Shown: one piece after another, positions 27,725-36,861 of the stretch | How the letters are laid out: the number at the start of each line of letters is the position of its first letter | Position numbering within the stretch: the first letter of the stretch is position 1 | NCBI GenBank assembly: GCA_049347715.1 | Contig: CP186339.1 | Span: 992,001 to 1,056,000 of the forward strand | Direction: 5' to 3' | Origin: Thalassotalea_B piscium_A | GTDB lineage: Bacteria; Pseudomonadota; Gammaproteobacteria; Enterobacterales; Alteromonadaceae | DNA: 64,000 nt | Position numbers and translations under genes: made by a program | The notes under the pieces: model-generated | Seen by the model: only the letters and a program-made list of their open reading frames with translations | Databases searched by the model: none | What the model was told of the DNA's origin: nothing

Positions 27725-28909
27725 ATGAAAATTACACATGTAGAAATTTTTGATATTGAATGTCCTGAACGTCCGCCTTGGAATCCTGTATTTGTACGTA
27801 TCTATACTGATGAAGGTATCATAGGCTTAGGTGAAGCTGGCTTAGCTTATGATTGGGGGCATAGTGCCGCCGCTGCAATGATCAAAGAAATTGCAGAAGC
27901 CGTACTGATTGGTTTTAATCCAATGCAAACTGAACTGCTTTGGTCACGGATGTTACGAGAAAGTTTTTGGGGATTAGGCGGAGGCCCAGTGCTATATTCT
28001 GCAATGAGTGCGATAGATACTGCCTTATGGGATATTAAGGGGAAAGCATTAGGTGTTCCTGTTTATCAATTACTTGGCGGTAAAGTGAATGAAAAGTTAC
28101 GCACTTACGCCAGTCAACTGCAATTCGATTGGGACAAGGAATGTAAAAAACTGATCCAACCAGAAGAGTACGCGGAAGCGGCACTAAAAGCTGTTGCTGA
28201 AGGTTATGATGCAGTAAAAGTGGATCCTATTGTTTACAACGGTGATGGCAGTTCTTCTTTTGATCGTACGAAATTATTCACCCGCCCACAAATGCGTTTG
28301 TTTGGTGATAGATTACGTGCAATAAGAAATGCTGTTGGAGAAGATGTTGATATTATTTTTGAATCACATTCATTAATGGGAGCTGCTTCTGCCATTCAAA
28401 TGGGGGAGATAGTCGAAGAAGTTGGCTGTATGATGTATGAAGAACCCGTTAATTATTTAAATCCGAAAGTACATAAAAAAGTCTCTGATCGTGTAAATGT
28501 GCCAATCGCTGGTGGTGAACGTTTATATCATCGTTGGGATGTTCGTCAGTATTTTGAAGATCAAAGTATCGATGTATTGCAGCCTGATGTGGGTCTTTGT
28601 GGTGGCTTTACTGAAAGTAAAAAAGTATGCGACTATGCCGATGTCTATGATATTCGTATCCAAGCACATGTTTGTGGCGGGCCAGTAGCAACAGCAGCGT
28701 CATTACATTTAGAAACAGCTATTCCTAACTTTTTAATACATGAACATCATACCTACGCGATCAAATCATGGAATCGTGAATTATGTATTCAAGATCCTCA
28801 GCCAGTCAATGGCATTTTTGAAGTATCTGAAACGCCAGGTATTGGTATTGAATTAAATGATGATGTCGTTAAACGTTCACCGCATTTGATGGTTTCTGCG
28901 TTAAAATAA
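27725..28909 (+). CDS. Mandelate racemase/muconate lactonising enzyme family protein (probable sugar-acid dehydratase)
   Basis: 394 aa enolase-superfamily enzyme. The N-terminal capping domain ends at ALWDIKGKALG. In the barrel, the first catalytic strand reads YDAVKVDP; metal ligands can be placed in IFESHS, MYEEP and AGGER; the general acid/base His is in QAHVCGGP. This arrangement fits the acid-sugar dehydratase groups of the mandelate racemase branch. The aldolase gene precedes it and yajD follows 16 bp later. The exact substrate (fuconate, galactonate or other) is not determined. Confidence 0.88.
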   Translation: MKITHVEIFDIECPERPPWNPVFVRIYTDEGIIGLGEAGLAYDWGHSAAAAMIKEIAEAVLIGFNPMQTELLWSRMLRESFWGLGGGPVLYSAMSAIDTALWDIKGKALGVPVYQLLGGKVNEKLRTYASQLQFDWDKECKKLIQPEEYAEAALKAVAEGYDAVKVDPIVYNGDGSSSFDRTKLFTRPQMRLFGDRLRAIRNAVGEDVDIIFESHSLMGAASAIQMGEIVEEVGCMMYEEPVNYLNPKVHKKVSDRVNVPIAGGERLYHRWDVRQYFEDQSIDVLQPDVGLCGGFTESKKVCDYADVYDIRIQAHVCGGPVATAASLHLETAIPNFLIHEHHTYAIKSWNRELCIQDPQPVNGIFEVSETPGIGIELNDDVVKRSPHLMVSALK

Positions 28910-28925
28910 GGATCGAGAGAGTAAA

Positions 28926-29270
28926 ATGTCTTCAGATAAATTTGGTACAAGTGCTAATTATAAGCAAAAAGAACAAGGCTATCGTGATAAAGCGTTGAAA
29001 TTATTTCCGTGGATTTGCGGGCGTTGCGCCAGAGAATTTGTATATTCTAATTTAAAAGAACTTACTGTTCATCATGTAGATCATGATCATACGAATAATC
29101 CTAACGATGGGAGTAATTGGGAGCTTTTATGTATTTATTGCCATGATAATGAGCATGCAAAATATACTGAACATGCTCAGTATCAAACTGAAGTTAAAGC
29201 AGGTGATACTAATCAAGATACAGCGACCTATAATCCATTTGCAGATTTAAAGTCGCTGATGAAAAAGTAA
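28926..29270 (+). CDS. yajD: YajD-family HNH nuclease
   Basis: 114 aa and very like E. coli YajD in recalled sequence: GYRDKALKLFPWICGRC, REFVYSNLKELTVHHVDHDHTNNP, WELLCIYCHDNEH and the ending YNPFADLKSLM. The HNH residues and the CxxC pairs that bind zinc are intact. The biological target is unknown. It is the last gene of the plus-strand cluster with the aldolase, 16 bp after the dehydratase gene, and converges on the Lrp gene. Confidence 0.92.
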   Translation: MSSDKFGTSANYKQKEQGYRDKALKLFPWICGRCAREFVYSNLKELTVHHVDHDHTNNPNDGSNWELLCIYCHDNEHAKYTEHAQYQTEVKAGDTNQDTATYNPFADLKSLMKK

Positions 29271-29293
29271 GCTCACTGGTATTAAATTCATGA

Positions 29294-29752
29294 TTATAAA
29301 TAATCAACAGGCAATGCTGTAGTGTATTTCATTTCTTCCATAGCAAAGCTTGAACTTATATCGGCAAAGCTTGCTTTGTCGATTAATTTTTTATAAAAAT
29401 GATCATAGGCTTTCATGTCAGGGACAACGACTTTAAGTAGATAATCTACATCACCACTCATACGGTAAAACTCAATAATTTCTTGAAATTCATCAGCAAC
29501 TTGCCCAAATTCATGAAGCCAGTCAGGATTGTGTTGGTTGGTTTTAATCATGACGAATACGGTTAAGCCAACATTGAGCATCTCTGCATTTGTTAATGCA
29601 ACTCGCCCACGAATAACTCCAGATTTTTCCATCGCCTGAATGCGGCGCCAACAAGGAGTAGTAGAGAGCCCAACTTGAGCGGCTACATCGCTAACGGCAG
29701 CTGTGCAGTCTTGTTGTAAGATGTGTAATATTTGTTTATCGAATTTATCCAT
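29294..29752 (-). CDS. Lrp/AsnC-family transcriptional regulator
   Basis: 152 aa. The N-terminal winged helix-turn-helix is seen in VSDVAAQVGLSTTPCWRRIQAME, and the C-terminal RAM domain in MSGDVDYLLKVVVPDMKAYDHF. Such proteins bind amino acids or related effectors. It lies downstream of the M20-SDR-amidohydrolase genes on the same strand, separated by 109 bp, and may control them or the divergent cluster. The effector is unknown. Confidence 0.92.
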   Translation of the reverse strand: MDKFDKQILHILQQDCTAAVSDVAAQVGLSTTPCWRRIQAMEKSGVIRGRVALTNAEMLNVGLTVFVMIKTNQHNPDWLHEFGQVADEFQEIIEFYRMSGDVDYLLKVVVPDMKAYDHFYKKLIDKASFADISSSFAMEEMKYTTALPVDYL

Positions 29753-29861
29753 AAGGACATTTACCTAAGTGTAATGAAACAATAAAAGTTGAAGTGACTA
29801 TTCCAGCTTTTTTAAAGATATGCAACGAAGGGGGAGATTTTAATTCTGTTTTATTGGGTTT

Positions 29862-30719
29862 TTATGTAAATTTATACCAATATTTACTATTGTTATAAAA
29901 TAATTCATTTGGGAGACTTGTCGCTAGCTTAACCATGTTTTGCCAATATTCATGGTAGTTACAATGAAATAAGCTTAAAGGAAAATTACTACTGATCATG
30001 ACACGCCGAGAGCCAAAGAGTGCAAGGCATTGTTTGATAATAGCCAGTGACCACTGGGTATTGTAGTGACGATCGAACATTTCCCAACCTGAACACTTAA
30101 TTGCAACATTTTCAAAAGTAGCAATAGCAGCTAACCCAAGATACCAGGGTGATTCTACAGAAAAATCATGGGTCTTTGTTGGCGGTATTCCCGCATGATT
30201 GATAATAAAGCGGATATTGCTATTGTTTGCTATTACCCTGCTAAGTGCATTCACAGCTTGGCTATCAGAGAAAGGCATTTGCACTTCAAAAATTAATTGT
30301 TCTTGATTGAGTCTAGAAAAATTTTGCTGTACTTGTTTTGAAGAGAGTAACTCAAATGCATTCTCATCTAAAATATGACGAAAGCCTACGACAGAAGTAT
30401 GGGTAAGTATACGCTTTAATTGATGTACAAATGCTATAGCTGGCAAGGTGATATCAATATTTGCGATACTACGAAAAGGCAGGTGACAACTTTGCTCTAA
30501 CCAAGCTATTTCTTGCCAAGGTTCTTGATTGTTATACCCAGCTTCAATATGTACAAATCCTTCAAGTGTTAAAGGGGGAATTAACACTAAATCGGATTCG
30601 TTCACATTGTTAGCGATAAGATGTTTATCCGGCCAAAATGGCGGATTATCCTTTTTTAGCCAATGATAATCGCCTTGAGTTAAATTAAACAAATGGATAT
30701 GACTATCAATAATTTTCAT
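29862..30719 (-). CDS. Amidohydrolase-family protein of the sugar-lactonase (COG3618) type
   Basis: 285 aa TIM-barrel hydrolase. It opens with IIDSHIHLF (the HxH metal motif), followed by HIEAGYN, FIINHAGIPP and late residues MISSNFPLS. This matches COG3618, which includes L-fuconolactonase and 2-pyrone-4,6-dicarboxylate hydrolase. It starts 3 nt after the SDR stop on the same strand, so the two are coupled. Combined with the SDR it suggests oxidation of a sugar to a lactone and then hydrolysis; this is inference from family and context. Confidence 0.8.
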   Translation of the reverse strand: MKIIDSHIHLFNLTQGDYHWLKKDNPPFWPDKHLIANNVNESDLVLIPPLTLEGFVHIEAGYNNQEPWQEIAWLEQSCHLPFRSIANIDITLPAIAFVHQLKRILTHTSVVGFRHILDENAFELLSSKQVQQNFSRLNQEQLIFEVQMPFSDSQAVNALSRVIANNSNIRFIINHAGIPPTKTHDFSVESPWYLGLAAIATFENVAIKCSGWEMFDRHYNTQWSLAIIKQCLALFGSRRVMISSNFPLSLFHCNYHEYWQNMVKLATSLPNELFYNNSKYWYKFT

Positions 30720-30722
30720 GGA

Positions 30723-31448
30723 TTATTGCGCTGTATAGCCACCATCGATCACCTGCAAACTACCTGTGATAAATGTTGCTTTCTCGGAGGCCAAAAATAA
30801 AACAAGCTCAGCGACTTCTTCTGGCTGACCTATTCGGTTCAACGGCTGCAAAGCGGCTTCTTCTTGATCTACTTGCTTCTTATCAACTCCGGAATGTGCG
30901 CAGTAGTTATTTATTGCCTGATGATATAAAGGGGTTTCAATAGTACCAGGGCAAACTGCATTTGCTCTGATATTAAATGAGGCATAATCCAATGCCGTTG
31001 TTTTGGCTAGTGATGCAAGGGCACTTTTACTGAGGTTGTAAGCAAAAGAATTATGTTTGGCCACTAAGGCCTGATCAGACGACATAATAATAATAGCGCC
31101 ATTTTTTTGAGCTTTCATCGAGGGTAAAACGGCTTTAACGGCAGAATAAGCGCCTTTAACATTAATGTTAAACACTTTTTCAAAATCTTGTTCACTGGTT
31201 TGTTCGATAGTAGCTGAAAAATGTATACCAGCATTAGAAACTAATACTGCTATCGAATTTTTTTGAGCTATTTCAGTGATTATCTCTGTGACTTGTTGAT
31301 GATTAGTAATATCACAAGCACAAAAAATACCATAATCACTTGGGTTCATATCTAAATTGAATACTTGGTAATTATTGTTCAAAAAAAGTTTAACAATACT
31401 TAAACCAATTCCAGAACTGCCACCCGTTACAATACATGTTTTTTTCAT
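30723..31448 (-). CDS. Short-chain dehydrogenase/reductase
   Basis: 241 aa classical SDR. The NAD(P)-binding motif is TGGSSGIG (8-15 region), the NNAG-equivalent is SNAGIHF, and the active site shows S in IIIMSSDQ with YNLSK as the YxxxK pair. The C-terminal PGTIETPLYHQAI and ITGSLQVIDGG are typical. Acidic residues after the second strand (LDMNPSD) suggest NAD preference. It lies between a secreted M20 peptidase (19 nt) and the lactonase-like gene (3 nt), so a sugar or hydroxy-acid dehydrogenase is plausible. Confidence 0.9.
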   Translation of the reverse strand: MKKTCIVTGGSSGIGLSIVKLFLNNNYQVFNLDMNPSDYGIFCACDITNHQQVTEIITEIAQKNSIAVLVSNAGIHFSATIEQTSEQDFEKVFNINVKGAYSAVKAVLPSMKAQKNGAIIIMSSDQALVAKHNSFAYNLSKSALASLAKTTALDYASFNIRANAVCPGTIETPLYHQAINNYCAHSGVDKKQVDQEEAALQPLNRIGQPEEVAELVLFLASEKATFITGSLQVIDGGYTAQ

Positions 31449-31467
31449 AATAGAATGTACCTTGCCC

Positions 31468-32976
31468 TTATCTTGCTAATTCAACCATCACGGCAGTATA
31501 CATTTTAAGGTTTAATATAAATTGTTTCATCGTAATAAATTCATGTTCAGAATGCCCTGTATAGATAGCATCAGGCATTGATGGTCCAAATGACACTGCA
31601 TTAGGAAATAAACGTGAATTTGTACCGCCGCCAATTGATACAGGTTTAGGATTTTTGATGCCGGTATATTTTGAGAAAACGTTTAATAGAATAGGTGTTT
31701 GTGGCGCTTCATTTTGTATGAAAGGGTCACCAATGTAGTGGTCTAATTCTGTTATATTGGCTAAGTTATTGAGCTTCCATTTAGCAATTGTATCGGTAAT
31801 TTCATTACGTAATTGCTGTGCTGTTTTACCTTTTGGGCGACGAATATTAATGTTGAGTTCGATATTACTATCATGTTGTTTTATGACGGTTGGAGAGACT
31901 GTCATAGGTCCCATGAAATCATCACTGTAGGCTATTTTTCCAAATTTCTTACCTTCTAGACCTAAGCCAATATTATCATTTATAAAATTCACTAATGTAC
32001 CAGCGCCGTTATTGATCCAACGTGTATCAGATAATAAATCAGCAAGGTAGGGAATTGCATTTACCCCACCTTCAGGTTCAGATGAATGTGCTGATTTTCC
32101 TAAGGCAGTTACCGTTAATGCGCTGTCTTTTAATTCAAAATTAAAGTTAATCCCTTCATGATAAGTTTTCGCTTTATTCATTAACTGATCTAATAAATAA
32201 ACATCTGCATTTTGAATCACGGCTTTCGCATCTTCAGGAATTTGACTACCGAAATAACCACCTTCAAAATGTTTAAGGTAAGGAGAAAAAGAGGTTGTTT
32301 CTTCTTTAGCAAAGGCTATTTTTAATGTTCCAAAGCCTTTTTCGGCAGTTACTACCGGGTAAGAGGCATCAATAGTAATGTTGATTTGAGGTAAAATATT
32401 GTTTTTTACAAAGGTTTGCAACGGTTCCCAGTCAGATTCTTCCGCCATATAGACGTAAAGCTCAAGGCGTTTTTTTAGCGGGATTTTGTTATCTTTAATC
32501 GATTTCATTGCAAACATTGCTGTTGAAATGGCTCCTTTGTCGTCTTCTGTTCCTCGCGCTATTAATTTGCCCGGTTCCGTTGTTGTGTCTAATTCAAAAG
32601 GTGATTTGGCCCATTTACTTGGTGTTGCAGGTTGTACATCGCCATGGGTAATAATTCCTACTCGCTCTTTACTCTCACCTAAACCGATAACAACAATATA
32701 ACCATGGTCAGTAAAATCTAAACCTAATTCAGTGGCTTGCTTTTTGAGTTCATTTTTAAATGCTATATGAACAGGGTTATCTGTAGAAGCAACACCTTCT
32801 TTGGCAACAGTATTGTATTTAACAAGTTCAGCTAAGCTATCGACCATGGGTTTAGTATAAGTTGCAACAGCATATTCTGCTGTAGTATCAGCAAGTTTAC
32901 TAACTGTACTTGCTAGTGATGAAGTTGTCAGGAATGAAAATGAAATGAGTGTTAATAGCGATAACCTTTTGAACAC
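31468..32976 (-). CDS. Secreted M20-family metallopeptidase (dipeptidase)
   Basis: 502 aa from a GTG at 32976, chosen because AAGGA sits 8 nt upstream and a signal peptide follows at once (FKRLSLLTLISFSFLTTSSLAS). An ATG 17 codons earlier has no ribosome-binding site. Metal-site residues appear in IITHGDVQPATPSKW, RGTEDDKGA and MAEESDW, with the late histidine in YTGHSEHEFI. The family hydrolyses dipeptides or related amides with two zinc ions. It starts an apparent operon with the SDR and the amidohydrolase. Confidence 0.88.
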   Translation of the reverse strand: MFKRLSLLTLISFSFLTTSSLASTVSKLADTTAEYAVATYTKPMVDSLAELVKYNTVAKEGVASTDNPVHIAFKNELKKQATELGLDFTDHGYIVVIGLGESKERVGIITHGDVQPATPSKWAKSPFELDTTTEPGKLIARGTEDDKGAISTAMFAMKSIKDNKIPLKKRLELYVYMAEESDWEPLQTFVKNNILPQINITIDASYPVVTAEKGFGTLKIAFAKEETTSFSPYLKHFEGGYFGSQIPEDAKAVIQNADVYLLDQLMNKAKTYHEGINFNFELKDSALTVTALGKSAHSSEPEGGVNAIPYLADLLSDTRWINNGAGTLVNFINDNIGLGLEGKKFGKIAYSDDFMGPMTVSPTVIKQHDSNIELNINIRRPKGKTAQQLRNEITDTIAKWKLNNLANITELDHYIGDPFIQNEAPQTPILLNVFSKYTGIKNPKPVSIGGGTNSRLFPNAVSFGPSMPDAIYTGHSEHEFITMKQFILNLKMYTAVMVELAR

Positions 32977-33163
32977 AGTTATATCCTTAAATTGAGGGCG
33001 TATTAAATAGAACAACAAACTATACATTAGTTCACTTTTAAGTGACAGATTGAAAGCATATCAAAGCATACTTACTTTTATTTGGAGAATATAAAAAATC
33101 CCCTTTATTTTCACTCACATTAGGGGTAGATTTCTTGTCTAAAGTCACTTTCAGGGTAAATCA

Positions 33164-33643
33164 ATGAGCCAACTTACTATTCGTCCCGCAACAGAAAATG
33201 ATTGCGATACCTTATTACATTTTGTACGTGAATTAGCTATTTATGAGAATGCAGAAGATGAGGTGCTTGCTACATCAGAAACCATCAAGCAGTCTATGTT
33301 TGCTGAGCATAGTGGTGTGTATGGCTTAATATGTGAACTCGAAGGGAAAGCGATTGGTTTTTCTGTTTACTTTTTCAATTATTCTACATGGTTAGCAAAG
33401 CCTGGCCTTTACCTTGAAGATTTATATGTATCTCAAGAGCATAGAGGGAAAGGAGCCGGTATAGCCTTATTAAAACACCTAGCGAAAATAGCTATTGCAA
33501 AAGGTTGTGGTCGTTTTGAATGGAGTTGCCTTGATTGGAATACGCCATCAAGAGAGTTTTATGAATCACTTGGCGCAGAACCACAGGAAGAATGGATAGG
33601 TTACCGAATGTCTGGAGAGACCTTAAGGGATTTTGCAGGGTAA
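33164..33643 (+). CDS. GNAT-family N-acetyltransferase (diamine/SSAT-like)
   Basis: 159 aa. The acetyl-CoA site reads LYVSQEHRGKGAGIALL, and the C-terminus with WSCLDWNTPSREFYESLGA is characteristic of the spermidine/spermine-type acetyltransferases. A role in acetylating polyamines or similar amines is likely but not shown. It is a single gene with AGGGTAAATCA before the ATG. The next gene starts 59 bp later. Confidence 0.88.
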   Translation: MSQLTIRPATENDCDTLLHFVRELAIYENAEDEVLATSETIKQSMFAEHSGVYGLICELEGKAIGFSVYFFNYSTWLAKPGLYLEDLYVSQEHRGKGAGIALLKHLAKIAIAKGCGRFEWSCLDWNTPSREFYESLGAEPQEEWIGYRMSGETLRDFAG

Positions 33644-33702
33644 ATCTATGTCAGTGTAAATATTGTCTATACTTTTCCTTTAGGCAACACTATGGCATTG
33701 AC

Positions 33703-33942
33703 ATGACAAATAAAGAAGTGAGTATTTTATCGCAGGCAGATCTTGATGAGTTATTACGCATTAATGAATTTATTGAACAAAATGATGAGAGCTCACTCGT
33801 CAGTGAAGTCAAAAGAGCGATTCTTGATTCTGGTAAGCTTGAATTAGCTCAATGGCAGTCATTAAGAGATCATATTCAAGAGATTGAAGATCTGATCCCC
33901 CATATTGATTTAATTATTAAGCTTAAAAAAGAAAGTAAATAA
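33703..33942 (+). CDS. 79-aa hypothetical protein
   Basis: From ATG 33703. The frame extends further upstream into the GNAT gene, but the upstream part (MDRLPNVWRD...) reads like a shadow of that gene. The product is acidic and helical with heptad-like Leu/Ile spacing (LDELLRINEFIEQ, then LRDHIQEIEDLIPHIDLIIKL). I do not recognise a family. It precedes the DUF3010 gene by 58 bp on the same strand. Confidence 0.6.
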   Translation: MTNKEVSILSQADLDELLRINEFIEQNDESSLVSEVKRAILDSGKLELAQWQSLRDHIQEIEDLIPHIDLIIKLKKESK

Positions 33943-34000
33943 CGCTGTAGTCGGTGACATTCTTAAGTATAATAAAGTCACTAATAGTAAGAGGTTAAAT

Positions 34001-34426
34001 ATGAAAGTTTGTGGTGTAGAATTAAAAGGTAATGATGCAGTCATTTGCGTAATGACACGAGAAAATGGCTTGTATGATATTCCTCATATTCGTGTTCCTA
34101 AAATTGGCATTGATGATGCTGGCGATGCAGAACAAATGAAAAAGTTTCAATTTACTTTTGCCAAGCTTTTAAGCGATTATAAAATCGATCATGTCGTGAT
34201 TAAAGGGCGCGCATTGAAAGGAAAGTTTTCTGGTGGACCGGTTGGTTTCAAATTAGAAGCTGCTATTCAGTTAATTGAAGATATTGATGTTTCAATCGTC
34301 TCAGGTACTTATGTGAAATCAGCTTGGGCTAAAACACAAGTGAATATCGATTTTCGTGATACGGGCTTAAAGAAATTCCAGGAAGAAGCATTCTCAACGG
34401 CTTTTGCCTATTTAGAAAATAACTAG
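34001..34426 (+). CDS. DUF3010 family protein
   Basis: 141 aa. It starts MKVCGVELKGNDAVICV and contains RALKGKFSGGPVGFKLEA, FAKLLSDYKIDHVVIKGR and a final acidic helix. This matches the DUF3010 family of marine gammaproteobacteria. The N-terminal pattern resembles an RNase H/actin-like strand, but no function is established. It is followed by a clear terminator. Confidence 0.85.
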   Translation: MKVCGVELKGNDAVICVMTRENGLYDIPHIRVPKIGIDDAGDAEQMKKFQFTFAKLLSDYKIDHVVIKGRALKGKFSGGPVGFKLEAAIQLIEDIDVSIVSGTYVKSAWAKTQVNIDFRDTGLKKFQEEAFSTAFAYLENN

Positions 34427-34477
34427 TTAAATCGATTATTCTTAAATAACCATTCAATACTACTTTAGCAATAAAGA

Positions 34478-34507
34478 AGGGCGTAAATAATACGCCCTAT
34501 GTTTTTT
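34478..34507 (+). terminator. Intrinsic terminator after the DUF3010 gene
   Basis: AGGGCGTA / TACGCCCT stem with the loop AATAA (34478-34498), followed after ATG by TTTTTT. It lies just beyond the stop of the convergent M49-like gene and may serve both. Confidence 0.85.
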
Positions 34508-34516
34508 ACTTACCCG

Positions 34517-36172
34517 TTAAAGCCCTAAGGTTTTCTTACCTTGTTCAAAAACGATATCTACAGGAATCTCTGCAGAAGTTAACTTAGCAAGGTCAGTTTG
34601 TAAATTTGGATTAATAACCCCTTTTTCAGCAACTAATTTAGAGACGCCGTCATAATCACCATTTCCTTGTAGTGTTAATATAGTCTTTGATAGACCATCA
34701 ATAGCAAGACCCATTTTGTCCATGTTAACGCTATAGAAACCGGCTTCATTACGATCAAAAGCACCCTGCTCAGCAAAGTAGTTAAAACGTACCATGTTGG
34801 CCTTTCCGTGAGCTGAACTTGCTCCAAACCTAACAGAACGGAAGATACCAGCTAAGAAAGTTGTGTAGTAATCGGCAAGCACACCTTCCTCAATCACACC
34901 TTTGTTCAGTAATTGACGAATCATATACAAACCTAAGATATCTGCTTTACCTTCTTCTAAGGCTGAGGCATGTTCTTTTAATGCTTGGCGTACGGTACCT
35001 TTATCCGTTAGCGTATTTTTGATACCTAAACCATGAGCCACTTCATGAAACATGGTGTTAGCAAAAAAGGCATTAAAGGTGACATGCTTACGCTGTTCAG
35101 GAACGATTAATTGCTCTGCTATCGGAACTAAAATTGCATCATATTTTGCTCGCATGGCATTTTTAAGTTGTAATCGACGAGTGCCTTTTTCTAATTGTAC
35201 CTTTTCATCATTAGGTAAATTAATGGCAATGGTTTTACTACCGGCGTTTGAATGCCCTGCATAGTAAACGACATCGTAAGCATTTAAGTCGGCATCCGAC
35301 CCAGGAACTTCATTCTTATATTTTTGTTCAACAGGTAAACCCTTTTGGAGTTCAGGTAAAAACGCGGCATATTTCGCTAATTTTTCACTCCATTTTAAAT
35401 CCTTAATTAATACATAAGATTCAAAAGCGGCACGATAACCAAATAATTGATCTTCATAAGTTTCAATTGGACCTATGACAATATCAATTAGATTGTTTTT
35501 CATATCCATCCAAGCAAAATCGGATGCTTGATAGTCATCAGTTCTTAAGGCGGTTGCTCGCATCTTTAAATAACTTGAAAATTCTTTATCTTTAGCTAAT
35601 GTTGCCGCTTTTTCTAGTATTACCGCTGCTCTATTGAGCTCATCGCTATATGCTTCAGAAAAAGCAATAGAGCTAAGTTCACCCTGCTCATTACGTTTTA
35701 CTAATGAATATAAGCCTTTTTTATCATTAAAGTCGCTTGCTTGAAATTCATCTTTTGTCATATCAGCAGGATAAAATTGTGCGCCTGGTTGTTTTGCTGG
35801 AGTATCGGTTAAAAAAGGTTTATCGCCATTTAGTCTATCCCAAGGGCCATAATTAATTTTAGTAAATTCGCGTACCTTGTCATCTTTTATACTAGCAAGA
35901 AAAGCTGCTTTATTGTCTCCAAAAGCTTGCTTCCAAAATAAATCATCCATGATGTCAGAGGCTTCGATAAGTAGGCCTATCATCTGGCGTTGCTCTTTTG
36001 TTAAATGGCTCAGATCAGTAGAAAGCTTAATAGTTTGATAAATGTCTAAACGATTAGAATATTCAGGTAATAATTCGTGAGTTGTACTTGAAGATGTTGT
36101 GCGAGTATCGTTACACCCACTAAGGGCTGTAGTCGCAATAAGTAATGCCATTGCAAGTGTTGTTTTTTTCAT
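34517..36172 (-). CDS. M49-like zinc metallopeptidase lipoprotein (dipeptidyl-peptidase III-related)
   Basis: 551 aa. A lipoprotein signal ends ALSG|C19. The catalytic region carries HEVAHG inside NTMFHEVAHGLGIKN and a second glutamate motif EEGKADILGLY, as in the M49 family (EExK/RA). Canonical M49 enzymes use HExxxH, whereas this reads HExxH. Relatives are annotated as dipeptidyl-peptidase III-like or Zn-dependent hydrolases in Alteromonadales. It probably removes dipeptides in the periplasm, but this is inferred. It is monocistronic and converges on the DUF3010 gene. Confidence 0.75.
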   Translation of the reverse strand: MKKTTLAMALLIATTALSGCNDTRTTSSSTTHELLPEYSNRLDIYQTIKLSTDLSHLTKEQRQMIGLLIEASDIMDDLFWKQAFGDNKAAFLASIKDDKVREFTKINYGPWDRLNGDKPFLTDTPAKQPGAQFYPADMTKDEFQASDFNDKKGLYSLVKRNEQGELSSIAFSEAYSDELNRAAVILEKAATLAKDKEFSSYLKMRATALRTDDYQASDFAWMDMKNNLIDIVIGPIETYEDQLFGYRAAFESYVLIKDLKWSEKLAKYAAFLPELQKGLPVEQKYKNEVPGSDADLNAYDVVYYAGHSNAGSKTIAINLPNDEKVQLEKGTRRLQLKNAMRAKYDAILVPIAEQLIVPEQRKHVTFNAFFANTMFHEVAHGLGIKNTLTDKGTVRQALKEHASALEEGKADILGLYMIRQLLNKGVIEEGVLADYYTTFLAGIFRSVRFGASSAHGKANMVRFNYFAEQGAFDRNEAGFYSVNMDKMGLAIDGLSKTILTLQGNGDYDGVSKLVAEKGVINPNLQTDLAKLTSAEIPVDIVFEQGKKTLGL

Positions 36173-36285
36173 GATGGAAACCTTATTTTTATTAAGGGTT
36201 AGAGACTAGAAAAAAAAAGCCAAGAAGACAAGAGGGGAGGTTAAAATAAACGAGATAAATTATTATTTTTAAATTTTGGAGATAA

Positions 36286-36311
36286 AAAAAACCGGCCTAA
36301 GCCGGTTTTTT
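36286..36311 (-). terminator. Intrinsic terminator of rpsT
   Basis: AAAAAACCGGC / GCCGGTTTTTT around CTAA; on the minus strand the stem is followed by a U-tract. It lies 19 nt beyond the rpsT stop codon. Confidence 0.9.
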
Positions 36312-36329
36312 AATAATTTAAAACAACAA

Positions 36330-36590
36330 TTAAAGTGCTTTAATCGCCGCGTTTAAACGACTTTTGCTACGAGCAGCTTTATTCTTGTGAATAAGACCTT
36401 TTACAGCATAACGATCAAGAATTGGTGTAGCAGCAGCAAATTCTTTTGTTGCAACTTCTTTGTCACCGGCTTCAATGGCAGCGATTACTTTCTTTAATAA
36501 AGTGCGCATCATTGAACGACGGCTTGCATTATGTTGACGGCGTTTTTCTGATTGAACCGCACGTTTCTTAGCTTGCTTTGAGTTAGCCAA
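36330..36590 (-). CDS. rpsT: Ribosomal protein S20
   Basis: 86 aa, basic, beginning ANSKQAKKRAVQSEKRRQHN and matching bacterial bS20. The start codon is TTG, as in E. coli rpsT, where the UUG start takes part in autoregulation by S20. A GGAG lies at a good distance upstream. It is divergent from murJ, the conserved gene order. The terminator follows directly. The 271-bp upstream gap must hold promoters for both rpsT and murJ; none is obvious by eye. Confidence 0.97.
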   Translation of the reverse strand: MANSKQAKKRAVQSEKRRQHNASRRSMMRTLLKKVIAAIEAGDKEVATKEFAAATPILDRYAVKGLIHKNKAARSKSRLNAAIKAL

Positions 36591-36861
36591 GGTGAACTCC
36601 TAAAATGATTATATATAGCTTAAATTTAAGGCGACGAAATATGCCTTTTTTTCCCGACTTTGTCAAATCTTTTAACGGTTTTATTTAAAAAATATCGCGG
36701 ATCAGGTAGTCAGGTATTCTATGGTACAGATTATTTTAGATTATTTATACAGCTTAAGCTAAATAAAGCGGCATATGACTTGTTTATCTGATGATATTAG
36801 CCGCATAATATCTTCTCTAGTCATTATGTTCTTTTTTTAGGTTTATTTAAGAGGCTCCCCG

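Noticed and set aside
33592..33702. Longer start for the 79-aa hypothetical protein
   Set aside because: The extra 37 residues overlap the GNAT gene in another frame and look like a shadow; the internal ATG is preferred.
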